Shown: one piece after another, positions 54,723 to 63,880 of the stretch
How positions within the stretch are numbered: the stretch's first letter is position 1
How the letters are laid out: every line of letters starts with the position of its first letter
Assembly (NCBI GenBank): GCA_023410575.1
Contig: JAEYPP010000074.1
Span: 11,294-75,293 of the forward strand
Reading direction: 5' to 3'
DNA: 64,000 nucleotides
DNA from: Bacillota bacterium
Lineage (GTDB): Bacteria > Bacillota > Clostridia > Lachnospirales > Lachnospiraceae
Position numbers and translations under genes: made by a program
Notes under the pieces: model-generated
Databases searched by the model: none
What the model was told of the DNA's origin: nothing
What the model saw: the letters and a program-made list of their open reading frames with translations, nothing else

Positions 54723-56087
54723 TTACATTACAATCTCCAAATCTTTTTCATCACAGTGTCGATCTTGGTCGTCCATGAGCGCATTTGCAATTAGTTCCGC
54801 CATTCGTATTGCCCCACGATAACCTACTAAAGGTTGATAGGAATGAATATAACGATCGATTATTGGGAATCCCATTCGAACGAGTGGAATGTCTTCTGCC
54901 CTTGCAATCGTCTTACCATGGGTACCACCGATGAGCAAATCTACTTTTTCGTTTTTAATCCACTGATGTAATAAAAATAGATCACCTGATTCCTTGGCAA
55001 TACACTCTTGCACTCCGAATTTTAACAGTAGCTGCTGGGCACGTTCAACAAAAGCTGATCCCGGTGTACCAGTTAACATGAATTTTGGTATCATGCCTAA
55101 TTCTAAGCAAAAGGCAGCTATGCCTAGTACAGTATCGGGATCCCCATAAATTGCAACCTTTTTACCATAAGTATACGGATGAATGTCGATCATCATGTCA
55201 ACCAATTGCCCACGCTCTTCCTCGACATGAGCAGGAACCTCCGCCTTTGATATTTCTTGTAGTAATGTAATGAATTCATCAGTTGCCTCTATTCCCATTG
55301 GTAACGGTAATACTCGATATGGAACATCGCATTTTTTTTCCAATGCAACAGCAGATGGTTCCGATACTTTTTGACCAAGTGCTATGGAGATACTACAATT
55401 ACCAAGATCCTTAATGTCGCTTATCTTTGTTCCTCCCTTTGGATACATATTGTATTTACCGGTCATAGGAGAATCCATGACACCACTTGAATCAGGAAGC
55501 ATGATGAAAGGAACTTTCATTGCTTCTAGTAATCTCTTATACTCTCTTATATCACCCGGATTTACAAACCCTGGAAAAATACAAACTTTTCCGTTGCCTT
55601 TATTAGTATTTGTGCTTAAGTAATTGATAAATCCTGAAACCATATTCGTGAATCCATCCACATGAGATCCCTTATAACTAGGTGTGTTACAATGAACTAC
55701 ATACTTTCCTTCGGGAATACTCATATCTGTAATCAGTGCACTTAAGTCGTCACCAATCGTTTCTGAAAGACATGTAGTATGTACTGCAATAATTTCTGGT
55801 TGATATAAATCAAAGATATTTTTAACCGCTGTCTTTAGATTCGAACCACCACCAAATACGGAGGCGCCTTCTGTAAATGAACTCGAGGATGCCATTGCAG
55901 GATCTTTGAAGTGTCTTGTTAAGTACATTCTGTGAAAAGCACAACACCCTTGGGAACCATGAGAGTGAGGCAAACAACCATGAACACCAAGAGCTGCATA
56001 CATTGCTCCTACTGGTTGACATGTTTTCGCAGGATTAATAACAAGTGCTGATCTTTCTTTGATATCTTTGGGTGTATAATTTAACAT
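54723..56087 (-). CDS. nifK: Nitrogenase MoFe protein beta chain
   Basis: This 454-residue subunit completes the alpha2-beta2 MoFe protein. The P-cluster cysteines are visible in KTCQPVGAMYAALG, SHGSQGCCAFHRMY and HTTCLSETIGDDL. The chain is shorter at its N terminus than Azotobacter NifK (~523), the compact clostridial type. The ATG overlaps the last seven bases of nifD, with GGAGG within nifD, so translation is coupled and balanced. Confidence 0.97.
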   Translation of the reverse strand: MLNYTPKDIKERSALVINPAKTCQPVGAMYAALGVHGCLPHSHGSQGCCAFHRMYLTRHFKDPAMASSSSFTEGASVFGGGSNLKTAVKNIFDLYQPEIIAVHTTCLSETIGDDLSALITDMSIPEGKYVVHCNTPSYKGSHVDGFTNMVSGFINYLSTNTNKGNGKVCIFPGFVNPGDIREYKRLLEAMKVPFIMLPDSSGVMDSPMTGKYNMYPKGGTKISDIKDLGNCSISIALGQKVSEPSAVALEKKCDVPYRVLPLPMGIEATDEFITLLQEISKAEVPAHVEEERGQLVDMMIDIHPYTYGKKVAIYGDPDTVLGIAAFCLELGMIPKFMLTGTPGSAFVERAQQLLLKFGVQECIAKESGDLFLLHQWIKNEKVDLLIGGTHGKTIARAEDIPLVRMGFPIIDRYIHSYQPLVGYRGAIRMAELIANALMDDQDRHCDEKDLEIVM

Positions 56088-57694
56088 ACGTTCTCACCTC
56101 CTAAGGTGGCATTTAAACTAGGAATTCGTTTCCATGGTGCTCTAATATAACTCCAAGCAGGTGTAGATAACCCCATAAGCACATCCTTACCAAATGTGAC
56201 CGCTCCACGAAATCCTGCATATGGACCACTGTAATCATAAGAATGTAACTGTCTTGATAATCTACCACTCTTTTGAGCTACAAATTTATCTTTAATACCC
56301 GAGAAAAAGATATCTGGCTTTAGCACTTGCAACAGTTCTTCTGTCTCAAAATGGTTCATATCATCGCATACAATTGCTCCCTTTTCCATATCTGATATCA
56401 TACCAGTGTAATCATTTAATTGGACGCCCTTTTCCTTTAGAGCTTCCTTTTGTTCTTCTGATAAATATACCTTGTAGTATTTCGGATCTGGTTCCACCGT
56501 AATACATTCAATATTTTTACTATCAGCATCTGGTTTAATATCTGGAATGACCGCTCTTCCTTCATAATCATCTCGATGAGCAAATTCATAACCTGCTAAA
56601 ACCGTACTAATCCCAAAATCACTTAATAACTTCTGATAATGGTGTGCTCGAGAACCACCAACATATAAGGCTGCTGTCTTTCCTTTTAGCTTGCTTTTTA
56701 AATACTGCATCTCTTCACTGATATTCATCAACTCATCTGCAATTACTTCTTCAATTCTACTTTTTAATTCTTCGTCGTTAAAGTATTCACCAATCGCTCT
56801 TAAAGAAGAACTACAGCTCTTTGTGCCAATGAAATTGACTTTGATCCAATCAATACCATACTTATCGTACATCATTTCTGCTATGTAGTTGATAGAACGA
56901 TGACACTGTACAAGATTCAGGTTGGCAAGATGGGCATTCGTAATATCGCTATAAGAACTACCACCTGTAAACACAGATACCACCTCAATGCCACATCGCT
57001 TTAATAACCTCTCAACTTCCCAACCATCACCACCAATGTTATATTCTCCGAGAATATTCACACTGTATTTTTGCTTTGGTGTACTATCTCCTGTTCCGAT
57101 AACATATCGAAGCAATTGATTGTTGGCAATATGATGACCTGCAGACTGACTCACTCCTTTGTATCCTTCACAGCTAAAGCCAATGCACTTAACATCGTAT
57201 TCTTTCTCTGCCCACTTTGCTACAGCGTGAATATCGTCACCAATTAATCCAACAGGACAAGTAGAACATATAAAGATAGCCGCTGGTTTGAGAATATCCA
57301 TAACTTCAGTAATGGCTTGCTTTAACTTCTTTTCTCCACCAAAAACAATGTCTGTCTCCTGCATATCTGTTGAAAAACAATACTCTAAGTAACTATCTGT
57401 TGCCACTCCATCCCTCTCATCTGCTTGTGCTTTATGCCTTCTAGTTCCCCATGTATAAAATCCACATCCAATCGGACCATGTACAATGATAACTGCATCT
57501 TTAATTGGACCGAGTACAACACCTTTGCACCCTGCAAAACAACAACCTCTTTGAGTAATGATACCTGGAATAGCCCTTGTATTCGCTGTTACAGCATCGT
57601 CCTCTTTGCCACCTATTTCAATCAGGTGTTCTTTTCGATTCTTATACAATCGTGCGCTATACTGATCTAAGACTTTTTCTCTTACAGAACTCAT
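56081..57694 (-). CDS. nifD: Nitrogenase MoFe protein alpha chain
   Basis: The 537-residue chain holds FeMo-co and part of the P cluster. P-cluster Cys are in GCCFAGCKGVVLGPIKDA, HGPIGCGFYTWG and STCPVGLIGDD. FeMo-co contacts are CEGYKGVSQSAGHHIAN (His195 equivalent), QCHRSINYIAEMM (Cys275 equivalent) and HSYDYSGPYAGFRGAV (His442 equivalent). It is longer than Azotobacter NifD (~492) because of an insert near residues 380-440 (PDIKPDADSKNIECITVEPD), as known in C. pasteurianum. It follows nifI2 by 11 bases and overlaps nifK. Confidence 0.97.
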   Translation of the reverse strand: MSSVREKVLDQYSARLYKNRKEHLIEIGGKEDDAVTANTRAIPGIITQRGCCFAGCKGVVLGPIKDAVIIVHGPIGCGFYTWGTRRHKAQADERDGVATDSYLEYCFSTDMQETDIVFGGEKKLKQAITEVMDILKPAAIFICSTCPVGLIGDDIHAVAKWAEKEYDVKCIGFSCEGYKGVSQSAGHHIANNQLLRYVIGTGDSTPKQKYSVNILGEYNIGGDGWEVERLLKRCGIEVVSVFTGGSSYSDITNAHLANLNLVQCHRSINYIAEMMYDKYGIDWIKVNFIGTKSCSSSLRAIGEYFNDEELKSRIEEVIADELMNISEEMQYLKSKLKGKTAALYVGGSRAHHYQKLLSDFGISTVLAGYEFAHRDDYEGRAVIPDIKPDADSKNIECITVEPDPKYYKVYLSEEQKEALKEKGVQLNDYTGMISDMEKGAIVCDDMNHFETEELLQVLKPDIFFSGIKDKFVAQKSGRLSRQLHSYDYSGPYAGFRGAVTFGKDVLMGLSTPAWSYIRAPWKRIPSLNATLGGENVC

Positions 57695-57705
57695 CTCCTC
57701 ACCCC

Positions 57706-58095
57706 CTAATATGTCTCAGAATCTTCTTGATATTCTCCGTTGCGAATTCGTAATGCTTCACAAATAGGAAGAACAAATATTTTTCCATCACCTGCATTCC
57801 CTTCGGAATTGACATTCATTAACGTATCAATAATTGTAACAACATCTTCATCACATACAATCATTGTGATTACCCTCTTTGGTATAAGACGAGAAGCACT
57901 TGCAATGTATTCACCAACTGGTGTTTGAGTCAATTCACCCTCCTCAATTCCAAGCCTGAAGAATTTCGGATCTACAAGATCTTTACCTCTACCCATTACC
58001 TTCCTACAAGTGTATGCAGGAAATCCTGCATCATTTAACGCCTGCTTCGTCTTACCTATTTTATCAGAACGAATGATTGCCATTATTTCTTTCAT
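57706..58095 (-). CDS. nifI2: Nitrogenase PII-like regulator NifI2
   Basis: The 129-residue protein is a PII family signal protein: MKEIMAIIRSDKIGKTKQALNDAGFPAY at the start and SEGNAGDGKIFVLPICEALRIRNGE at the end, where the second PII signature lies. The T-loop region (KVMGRGKDLVDPKFFRLGIEEGELT) is longer than in GlnB, as in NifI2. With NifI1 it inactivates the MoFe protein when 2-oxoglutarate is low (nitrogen-rich), reversibly. Its place between nifH and nifD is typical of anaerobic Firmicutes and methanogens. Confidence 0.93.
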   Translation of the reverse strand: MKEIMAIIRSDKIGKTKQALNDAGFPAYTCRKVMGRGKDLVDPKFFRLGIEEGELTQTPVGEYIASASRLIPKRVITMIVCDEDVVTIIDTLMNVNSEGNAGDGKIFVLPICEALRIRNGEYQEDSETY

Positions 58096-58106
58096 CGTGA
58101 TCCCTC

Positions 58107-58430
58107 CTACAAACCAGCTTTTCTCGTACTAATGGTATAAGCCTCTTCTACGGGCGAAACAAAAATCCTACCATCACCAAAATTACCTTCTCCTGTTCTT
58201 GCATACTTCATTATGATCCTAATTACATCATCTTTATCCTCATCACGAACTACCATCAAAAGCATTTCCTTTGGTATTTCATCATAGTATACTTCTCCAA
58301 TCTTAACTCCCTTTTGTTTTCCTCTACCGTAAACATCCATTTTAGTTACTGCTGGAAAACCAGCAGATAGTAATTCAGATAAAACAACCTGTGTCTGACT
58401 TGGTCTGATGATTGCTCTAATCATTAACAT
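58107..58430 (-). CDS. nifI1: Nitrogenase PII-like regulator NifI1
   Basis: The 107-residue PII-like protein begins MLMIRAIIRPSQTQVVLSELLSAGF and has the T-loop KQKGVKIGEVYYDEIPKEM and the PII signature TGEGNFGDGRIFVSPVEEA. It forms the NifI1-NifI2 complex that switches nitrogenase off after ammonium addition. The ATG at 58430 is eight bases after GGGG; an upstream frame of nine residues has no proper site. It follows nifH by 27 bases and precedes nifI2 by 11. Confidence 0.93.
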   Translation of the reverse strand: MLMIRAIIRPSQTQVVLSELLSAGFPAVTKMDVYGRGKQKGVKIGEVYYDEIPKEMLLMVVRDEDKDDVIRIIMKYARTGEGNFGDGRIFVSPVEEAYTISTRKAGL

Positions 58431-58457
58431 AATAATTTCCCCTTTCTTTTCTTTCAT

Positions 58458-59276
58458 TTAATCCATGATTCCATGTTTCATAAGTATCTCTTCTAATTTC
58501 TCAATCGACATTGGTTTTGGAATGACAAACATATCATTGGAATCAACCTTACGTGCCAATGCCCTGTACTCATCTGCCTGCTTTTCCTGTGGGCTATAAT
58601 CAATAACTGTCTTCTTGTTAATCTCTGCCTTTTGAACTGCATTATCACGTGGTACAAAATGGATCATCTGGGTTCCAATTTCTTTAGCAACTGCTTCTAC
58701 TAATTCAGCCTCTCCGTCAACCTTTCTTGAATTACAGATAAGTCCTCCTAGCCGAACACCACCTGTATTGGCATATTTCATAATTCCTTTTGAGATATTA
58801 TTGGCAGCATATAATGCCATCATCTCACCAGAGCACACAATATAGATTTCTCTTGCTTTTCCTTCACGAATTGGCATAGCAAAACCACCACATACAACAT
58901 CACCTAATACATCATAAAATACATAATCTAAATCATCTTCATAAGCACCAAGCTGTTCCAATAAATTAATAGAAGTAATAATACCACGGCCTGCACATCC
59001 AACACCTGGCTCAGGACCACCAGACTCAACACCCTTGATTCCTCCATATCCTTCTTTCATAATGTAATCAAGGTCGATATCCTCGCCCTCTTCTCTTAAC
59101 GTATCAAGTACCGTTTTCTGAGCTAATCCACCAAGTACCAAACGTGTTGAATCAGCTTTAGGATCACAGCCAACAATCATAATTTTCTTTCCCATTTCTG
59201 CCAAACCTGCTGTGAGATTTTGTGTCGTTGTAGATTTACCAATACCACCTTTTCCATAAATTGCGACCTGTCTCAT
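58458..59276 (-). CDS. nifH: Nitrogenase Fe protein (dinitrogenase reductase)
   Basis: The 272-residue homodimeric ATPase passes electrons to the MoFe protein. It has the P-loop YGKGGIGKSTTTQN, GCDPKADSTRLVL, the cluster Cys in GVGCAGRGII and VVCGGFAMPIR, and the Arg of CAGRG that is the usual ADP-ribosylation site. The length (272) equals that of C. pasteurianum NifH (about 273). The ATG follows TAAGGAGGTAAC. It heads the nifHI1I2DK unit. No nifA-type enhancer site is obvious upstream. Confidence 0.98.
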   Translation of the reverse strand: MRQVAIYGKGGIGKSTTTQNLTAGLAEMGKKIMIVGCDPKADSTRLVLGGLAQKTVLDTLREEGEDIDLDYIMKEGYGGIKGVESGGPEPGVGCAGRGIITSINLLEQLGAYEDDLDYVFYDVLGDVVCGGFAMPIREGKAREIYIVCSGEMMALYAANNISKGIMKYANTGGVRLGGLICNSRKVDGEAELVEAVAKEIGTQMIHFVPRDNAVQKAEINKKTVIDYSPQEKQADEYRALARKVDSNDMFVIPKPMSIEKLEEILMKHGIMD

Positions 59277-59373
59277 ACTAGTTACCTCCTTATTAAAGAA
59301 ATATTTTATTACCCTGAACTCTTAAAACATAGAACGATGACCTAATAACTATTTACATGGATAAAATAGAGTA

Positions 59374-59402
59374 GGCGCCGAAAGATTTCATCTTCCGACG
59401 CC
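59374..59402 (-). other. Stable hairpin in the nifH leader
   Basis: GGCGCCGAAAGAT and ATCTTCCGACGCC pair over 13 positions with two G-U pairs and a 3-base loop. It lies about 100 bases before the nifH start and after the likely promoter, with no strong T run on the minus strand. It may stabilise the mRNA 5' end, act as an attenuator or end transcription from the groEL gene. Confidence 0.55.
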
Positions 59403-59430
59403 TTTGTCAAAGTCATTGTTGATGCAATTG

Positions 59431-59459
59431 ATTCTAAAGTAAGAATAATCCTTTTACAA
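59431..59459 (-). promoter_or_regulatory. Possible sigma-A promoter for the nif operon
   Basis: On the minus strand TTGTAA (59454-59459) and TAGAAT (59431-59436) are spaced by 17 bases. The rest of this 300-base gap between the groEL-like gene and nifH is AT-rich without a second equally good pair. It would give a leader of about 145 bases containing the hairpin. Confidence 0.4.
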
Positions 59460-59576
59460 TACAACAACTGTACCAAAGAATTATTTATAAACTCTATGTA
59501 TTTCGTCTATTTTTGCATTTCATGCATATTATTATTAAATTTATCATTATTTCATCAATTTTTTTCATCTTTTTGC

Positions 59577-61190
59577 TCAAACTAAAAGTTGCTCTGATGT
59601 CATACCTAAGTCTTTCGTTGTTGAACAAACAGCTTGTGCCGTGAGAACCATAGATGTTAAACTACATGCATTTTTAACAGCAATCTTACATGCTTTTACC
59701 GTATCTAAAATCCCTTCGTTCATCAGCTCACAGATACACTCGTTTCTTGCATCCCATCCATAAGAAAAATCCTTACTTTTCACCTGTTCCACAACTTGAC
59801 TCGCATTACATCCCCCATTCCATGCAAGTTGTCGCAATGGACGATATAGTCCATATTGTACTAAACTAGCTCCTAGTCTTTCATCTTTGTCAAGGGTTTG
59901 GATTAATTCACTTAAGGAAACTGCTGCATGAATATAGGCTGCTCCCCCTCCAGGTAGTACTCCTTCATCAACTGCTGCCTTAGTAGCAAGAATTGCATCC
60001 TCGATCAGCAGTTTTTGTTCTATCATCTCAACCTCTGTTACCCCACCTACGCTAATTACTCCGATACCATTGGTTAGCTTTGATATTCTCTCATGATAAT
60101 GTTCACAATCTAATTGTGACTGTGTTCGCAAAATACGACTCTTGATTTCTTCTACCCGTTGTTCAATTTGCTCTTTTTCTCCATATCCACCTAATATTAC
60201 TGTGCTATTCGCATCAATTGTGATACTCTTCGCCCTCCCTAGCATATCCATACTCATCTCCTCAGTTAGCATTCCTAGTTCTTTTTTGATGCACATTCCT
60301 CCAGAAAAAACGGCAATATCATCAAGAAGATCCTCCTGTAGCATTCCAATCCCCAGCGCTCTAATAGCAGCTACATCCAATAATCCTTTCACTCGATTTA
60401 ATACTATTGTTGTTAACGCATCTCCTTGAATATCAGGTGCTATCACAACAAGTTTCTGCTTGCTTTGCCTGATTGTCTCTAAAATTCCTTTTATCTTTTG
60501 GACACTCACAATCGGTTCTTTGGATATCAATAAATATGGTTCCTCATAATGTACCATTTTTCCTATTTTATCATTGCACATATAACGAGAAAGATATCCA
60601 CTTGTAAGGCGCATTCCTTCTACAACTTTGGCCTCTGTCTTCATTGTCTTAGAAGTCTCAATTGTGATAAATCCACGGCTTGATATAACATCAAGCATAT
60701 CTCCTAACATATCACCAATTTCTTCACTCTTTGCAGCAATACTAGCTATATTGCGTAAATCGCTTGAGGTGTTTATCATCTTTGCATGTTCCTCTAGATA
60801 TGCAACTACAGCATCGACAGCTTTATCAATTCCTATTTTCATTCGCATTGGATTTGCACCAGCTACGAGATAAAGAATTCCCTGTTCTACCATTGCGCTT
60901 GCGAGTAGCATTGCAGTAGTTGTTCCGTCTCCTACTTTTCGGTTCGTTTGTATCGCTACTTCCGTCAAAAGTTTAGCTCCTTGATTTTCAAATTTATCAG
61001 CAAGAACTATTTCCTTTGCAATGGTCAATCCATCATTAACTACAATGATTTCTCCTTGATGATTAGTTTTTTCCAAAACTACATTTCTTCCATAAGGACC
61101 ATATGTTGGTGCAACCGCATTCGACACTTTTTTGATACCAAGTAGTAACCTTTCAATAGTAGATAAAGACTCTATATTCTCTTTTCCCAT
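59577..61190 (-). CDS. Divergent GroEL-type chaperonin linked to nif genes
   Basis: The 537-residue protein is a group I chaperonin. The ATPase residues are kept: D53 in NDG, GDGTTTA at 87-93 and D398 in IEDAILATKAAVDEG. Substrate/GroES-site residues Y199 and Y203 remain, but F204 is Met and the conserved GFGDRRK loop reads GIGMLQE. The usual K34 and K51 are Tyr and Asn. The Gly-Gly-Met C-terminal tail is missing; it ends TSEQLLV. No groES is next to it. It lies 12 bases after modC and upstream of nifH on the same strand, so a role in nitrogenase folding or assembly is a reasonable guess. It is likely not the housekeeping GroEL. Confidence 0.85.
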   Translation of the reverse strand: MGKENIESLSTIERLLLGIKKVSNAVAPTYGPYGRNVVLEKTNHQGEIIVVNDGLTIAKEIVLADKFENQGAKLLTEVAIQTNRKVGDGTTTAMLLASAMVEQGILYLVAGANPMRMKIGIDKAVDAVVAYLEEHAKMINTSSDLRNIASIAAKSEEIGDMLGDMLDVISSRGFITIETSKTMKTEAKVVEGMRLTSGYLSRYMCNDKIGKMVHYEEPYLLISKEPIVSVQKIKGILETIRQSKQKLVVIAPDIQGDALTTIVLNRVKGLLDVAAIRALGIGMLQEDLLDDIAVFSGGMCIKKELGMLTEEMSMDMLGRAKSITIDANSTVILGGYGEKEQIEQRVEEIKSRILRTQSQLDCEHYHERISKLTNGIGVISVGGVTEVEMIEQKLLIEDAILATKAAVDEGVLPGGGAAYIHAAVSLSELIQTLDKDERLGASLVQYGLYRPLRQLAWNGGCNASQVVEQVKSKDFSYGWDARNECICELMNEGILDTVKACKIAVKNACSLTSMVLTAQAVCSTTKDLGMTSEQLLV

Positions 61191-61202
61191 ATGCCTCCCT
61201 TT

Positions 61203-62261
61203 CTAATCACTCTCTAATAACATCAAAGCCTCTCTTGGAAACCTTAAATATTTAGGGACCATCGATAACATATGTTTGCTTATATCATTCAGAGGCAGTG
61301 TCCACCATACCTCATGACTCTTTGGCTCGTCTGCATTTCTCATTATGAATTGGATTTCAAATGGAAGCTGAGATATCCCAATCAATGCCATCTTCATAAT
61401 GTTACGTTCATTATAGTTATCCGAAGGAACTAAACTATGTGCTCTAATTCCAACATAAGTTATTGAGTCCTTAATCTTATTGCTTGTAACTAATTTTATA
61501 TCCCACTCCGTGGCATATAAGCAATAATCATTTATTTTTTCTACACGAGATATATTTTTGCATCCTGTTAGGATTGCAGCATCTACATGCTGTGGATCAA
61601 CAAATACATGCCTTGTTTGACCAAAACGTTTTATCTTACCTTTCTCTAAGATAAGTAATTCCTTAGTCATCTTATAAATCTCATCACGATCATGAGAAAC
61701 CATCATGATAGTACCTTCGTAGTCATGAATCATCTCCATCAATTCTAAATGCAACTCATCCTTTAGATCATAATCTAGGGAAGCGAAAGGTTCATCTAAT
61801 AATATGATAGATGGCTTATATGACAAAATTCTTGCTAGGGCAACTCGTTGTTGTTGACCACCAGAAAGCTCATGTGGATAACATTTTTCTAAACCTGACA
61901 GTCGAAATCTTTTCATCTCTTCTTTCATCGTCACATATCTTTGTTTGTTATTTCCCTTGATACATGCCAAGATATTCTCCTCTACTGTCATAGTCGGAAA
62001 CAGAGCATAATTCTGAAATAAGTATCCTACTTTTCTTTTTTGAGGTGGTAAATCAATTTTCTCCTTAGAATCATATAAAACCTGACCATCTAGTACAATT
62101 TTCCCTTCATCTGGTTTCTCTATTCCTGCAATACACTTGAGCGTCATGCTCTTACCAGAACCGGAATGACCTAATATTCCCATACACTTGTCATTGACTA
62201 TGAATTCCATATCAAGTAGAAAATCACGCAACTTCTTTTTAATCCTTACTTCTAATTGCAT
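61203..62261 (-). CDS. modC: Molybdate ABC transporter ATP-binding protein
   Basis: This 352-residue ATPase energises molybdate import. Motifs are Walker A GHSGSGKS, the LSGGQQQRVALARIL signature, Walker B IILLDEPFASLD and the switch His in MVSHDRDEI. After residue ~235 comes a TOBE/MOP-like domain that may bind molybdate or regulate transport. ATG at 62261 lies six bases after AGAGGTG; the GTG three codons upstream overlaps the modB stop. It is the third gene of the modABC set and is followed by the groEL-like gene. Confidence 0.93.
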   Translation of the reverse strand: MQLEVRIKKKLRDFLLDMEFIVNDKCMGILGHSGSGKSMTLKCIAGIEKPDEGKIVLDGQVLYDSKEKIDLPPQKRKVGYLFQNYALFPTMTVEENILACIKGNNKQRYVTMKEEMKRFRLSGLEKCYPHELSGGQQQRVALARILSYKPSIILLDEPFASLDYDLKDELHLELMEMIHDYEGTIMMVSHDRDEIYKMTKELLILEKGKIKRFGQTRHVFVDPQHVDAAILTGCKNISRVEKINDYCLYATEWDIKLVTSNKIKDSITYVGIRAHSLVPSDNYNERNIMKMALIGISQLPFEIQFIMRNADEPKSHEVWWTLPLNDISKHMLSMVPKYLRFPREALMLLESD

Positions 62262-62266
62262 ATCCC

Positions 62267-62953
62267 TCACCTCTTACTCCAACTATTTTTCTTGGATATT
62301 CTATTAATCAATGAGATAATTACAAATGATATGATGACATTTACACATACCCAAAATCCTGCTTCCTCAAAATTACCCGCAGATGCTTGTGATGCTATAG
62401 CCACAGCTACTGTTTGTGTTTTACCTAATATATTACCTGCTAGCATGCAAGTAGCTCCATACTCTCCAATTGACCTAGCAAATGCTAGAATTGTTCCCGA
62501 TAAAACCCCAGGCCAAGCCATGGGCATAGCGATTCGAAAAAAGATATAAGTTTCCGATATTCCTAATGTTCTAGCGGCATATATAATCGTAAGATCAATT
62601 TGTTCAAATGCTGCTTTTGCGTTTTTATACATAAGAGGAAATGCAATAATACAAGCAGCTACAACGCACCCTAACCAAGTCTGAACCATCTTAATATCAA
62701 AGTTCACATATAAAAACTTACCAAAAGGTCGCTTTAGGCTAAATAGTAATAAAAGAGAGAAACCGATAACCGTTGGTGGCAAAACAAGTGGTAATGTAAA
62801 TAAGCTATCCAAAATCCAAGCAAGCTTTCTATTCACCCTCATTACAAGCTGTACTGCAACAATCCCAAGAAAAAATGCAAGTATTGTTGCAACTACACCT
62901 GTTTTTAGAGAAATCCACAATGGGCTCCAGTCTACTTTATTCATATACTCCAT
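62267..62953 (-). CDS. modB: Molybdate ABC transporter permease
   Basis: The 228-residue protein has five to six membrane spans and the conserved permease-ATPase coupling loop (ARTLGISETYIFFRIAMPMAWPGVLSGTILAFARSIGEYGAT). The ending FARSIGEYGAT is characteristic of ModB. The ATG at 62953 follows GGGGG. Its stop codon lies within the ribosome binding site of modC, so the two are coupled. It lies 82 bases after modA. Confidence 0.95.
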   Translation of the reverse strand: MEYMNKVDWSPLWISLKTGVVATILAFFLGIVAVQLVMRVNRKLAWILDSLFTLPLVLPPTVIGFSLLLLFSLKRPFGKFLYVNFDIKMVQTWLGCVVAACIIAFPLMYKNAKAAFEQIDLTIIYAARTLGISETYIFFRIAMPMAWPGVLSGTILAFARSIGEYGATCMLAGNILGKTQTVAVAIASQASAGNFEEAGFWVCVNVIISFVIISLINRISKKNSWSKR

Positions 62954-63035
62954 ACTTTATCGCCCCCTTATGTACTAATTGAAATTTATTCGCAATAAAA
63001 TATTCACACGTCTATGTATTCGATCAAGCTTTGTT

Positions 63036-63848
63036 CTATGGTACTATAAATCCATAGCCCTCAAATATATCTTTCGCTGTTTTGCTACCTAAAAATTCTA
63101 TAAATTTTCTAGCTGCATGATCTTGTTCATTGGATGCTTCCTCATTAACTACTAGACCAACAGGATAAACGACTCTGCTATTCATAGCCTCTTTGGGTGC
63201 TACAGCGATCACCTCAACCAAATCTGCAACTGATAATACATCTGTCGCATAGACAATACCAACCTCATTGCTTCTTTCGCTAATAGCGGTTAACACGGCT
63301 GTCACATTAGCACATTCATTTCTCTGGACTTTCATAACATCATCCGAAATTCCTAAGTTAACAAAAATTTCTCTTGCATATGCTCCAACAGGGACATCTT
63401 CCCCTGCCAACGCAATATTCTTAGCCCTCGTAATATTATCAAAACTAGTCACTTGTGACGTTGTACCTTTTGCCTTGATTAATACAACTTTATTTTCAAG
63501 TAACTCTTTTACACTGTCTTTTTTTACAAACCCCTTCTCTTCTAGAGCGGTCATCTGATTCTTTGATGCAGAAAAAAACAGATCACATTCTGCTCCCTCT
63601 TCAATCTGAACCTGTAAAGTTCCCGAGCTATCCGAATTATATATAACCTTAATCTCTGGATTCTCCTCCTGAAATATCTTGGCGACTTCCTCCATACAAT
63701 TTTTTAAGCTGGCAGCGACAAATACATATATCTCTGTCTTTTTCATTTCCTCATCGTTAGGTGTTTGAATACTACTATAACTTGCTAAAAATGAAATCAT
63801 CGATATTATGATCATTACAATCATTATTTTCCTATTTCTTCTTTTCAT
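63036..63848 (-). CDS. modA: Molybdate-binding protein ModA
   Basis: The 270-residue protein has an N-terminal hydrophobic signal (MIVMIIISMISFLASYSS) and the ModA pattern: IYVFVAASLKNCMEEVAKIF, YNSDSSGTLQVQIEEGAECDLFFSAS and VLTAISERSNEVGIVYATD. It binds molybdate or tungstate outside the membrane and hands it to ModBC. At the place of a lipobox Cys it has Tyr (FLASY), so lipid anchoring as usual in Gram-positives is not apparent. ATG at 63848 follows GGGGG; a longer reading without a site is rejected. It precedes modB. Confidence 0.92.
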   Translation of the reverse strand: MKRRNRKIMIVMIIISMISFLASYSSIQTPNDEEMKKTEIYVFVAASLKNCMEEVAKIFQEENPEIKVIYNSDSSGTLQVQIEEGAECDLFFSASKNQMTALEEKGFVKKDSVKELLENKVVLIKAKGTTSQVTSFDNITRAKNIALAGEDVPVGAYAREIFVNLGISDDVMKVQRNECANVTAVLTAISERSNEVGIVYATDVLSVADLVEVIAVAPKEAMNSRVVYPVGLVVNEEASNEQDHAARKFIEFLGSKTAKDIFEGYGFIVP

Positions 63849-63880
63849 ATTTCTACCCCCAATTCTAATATACAATCAGC

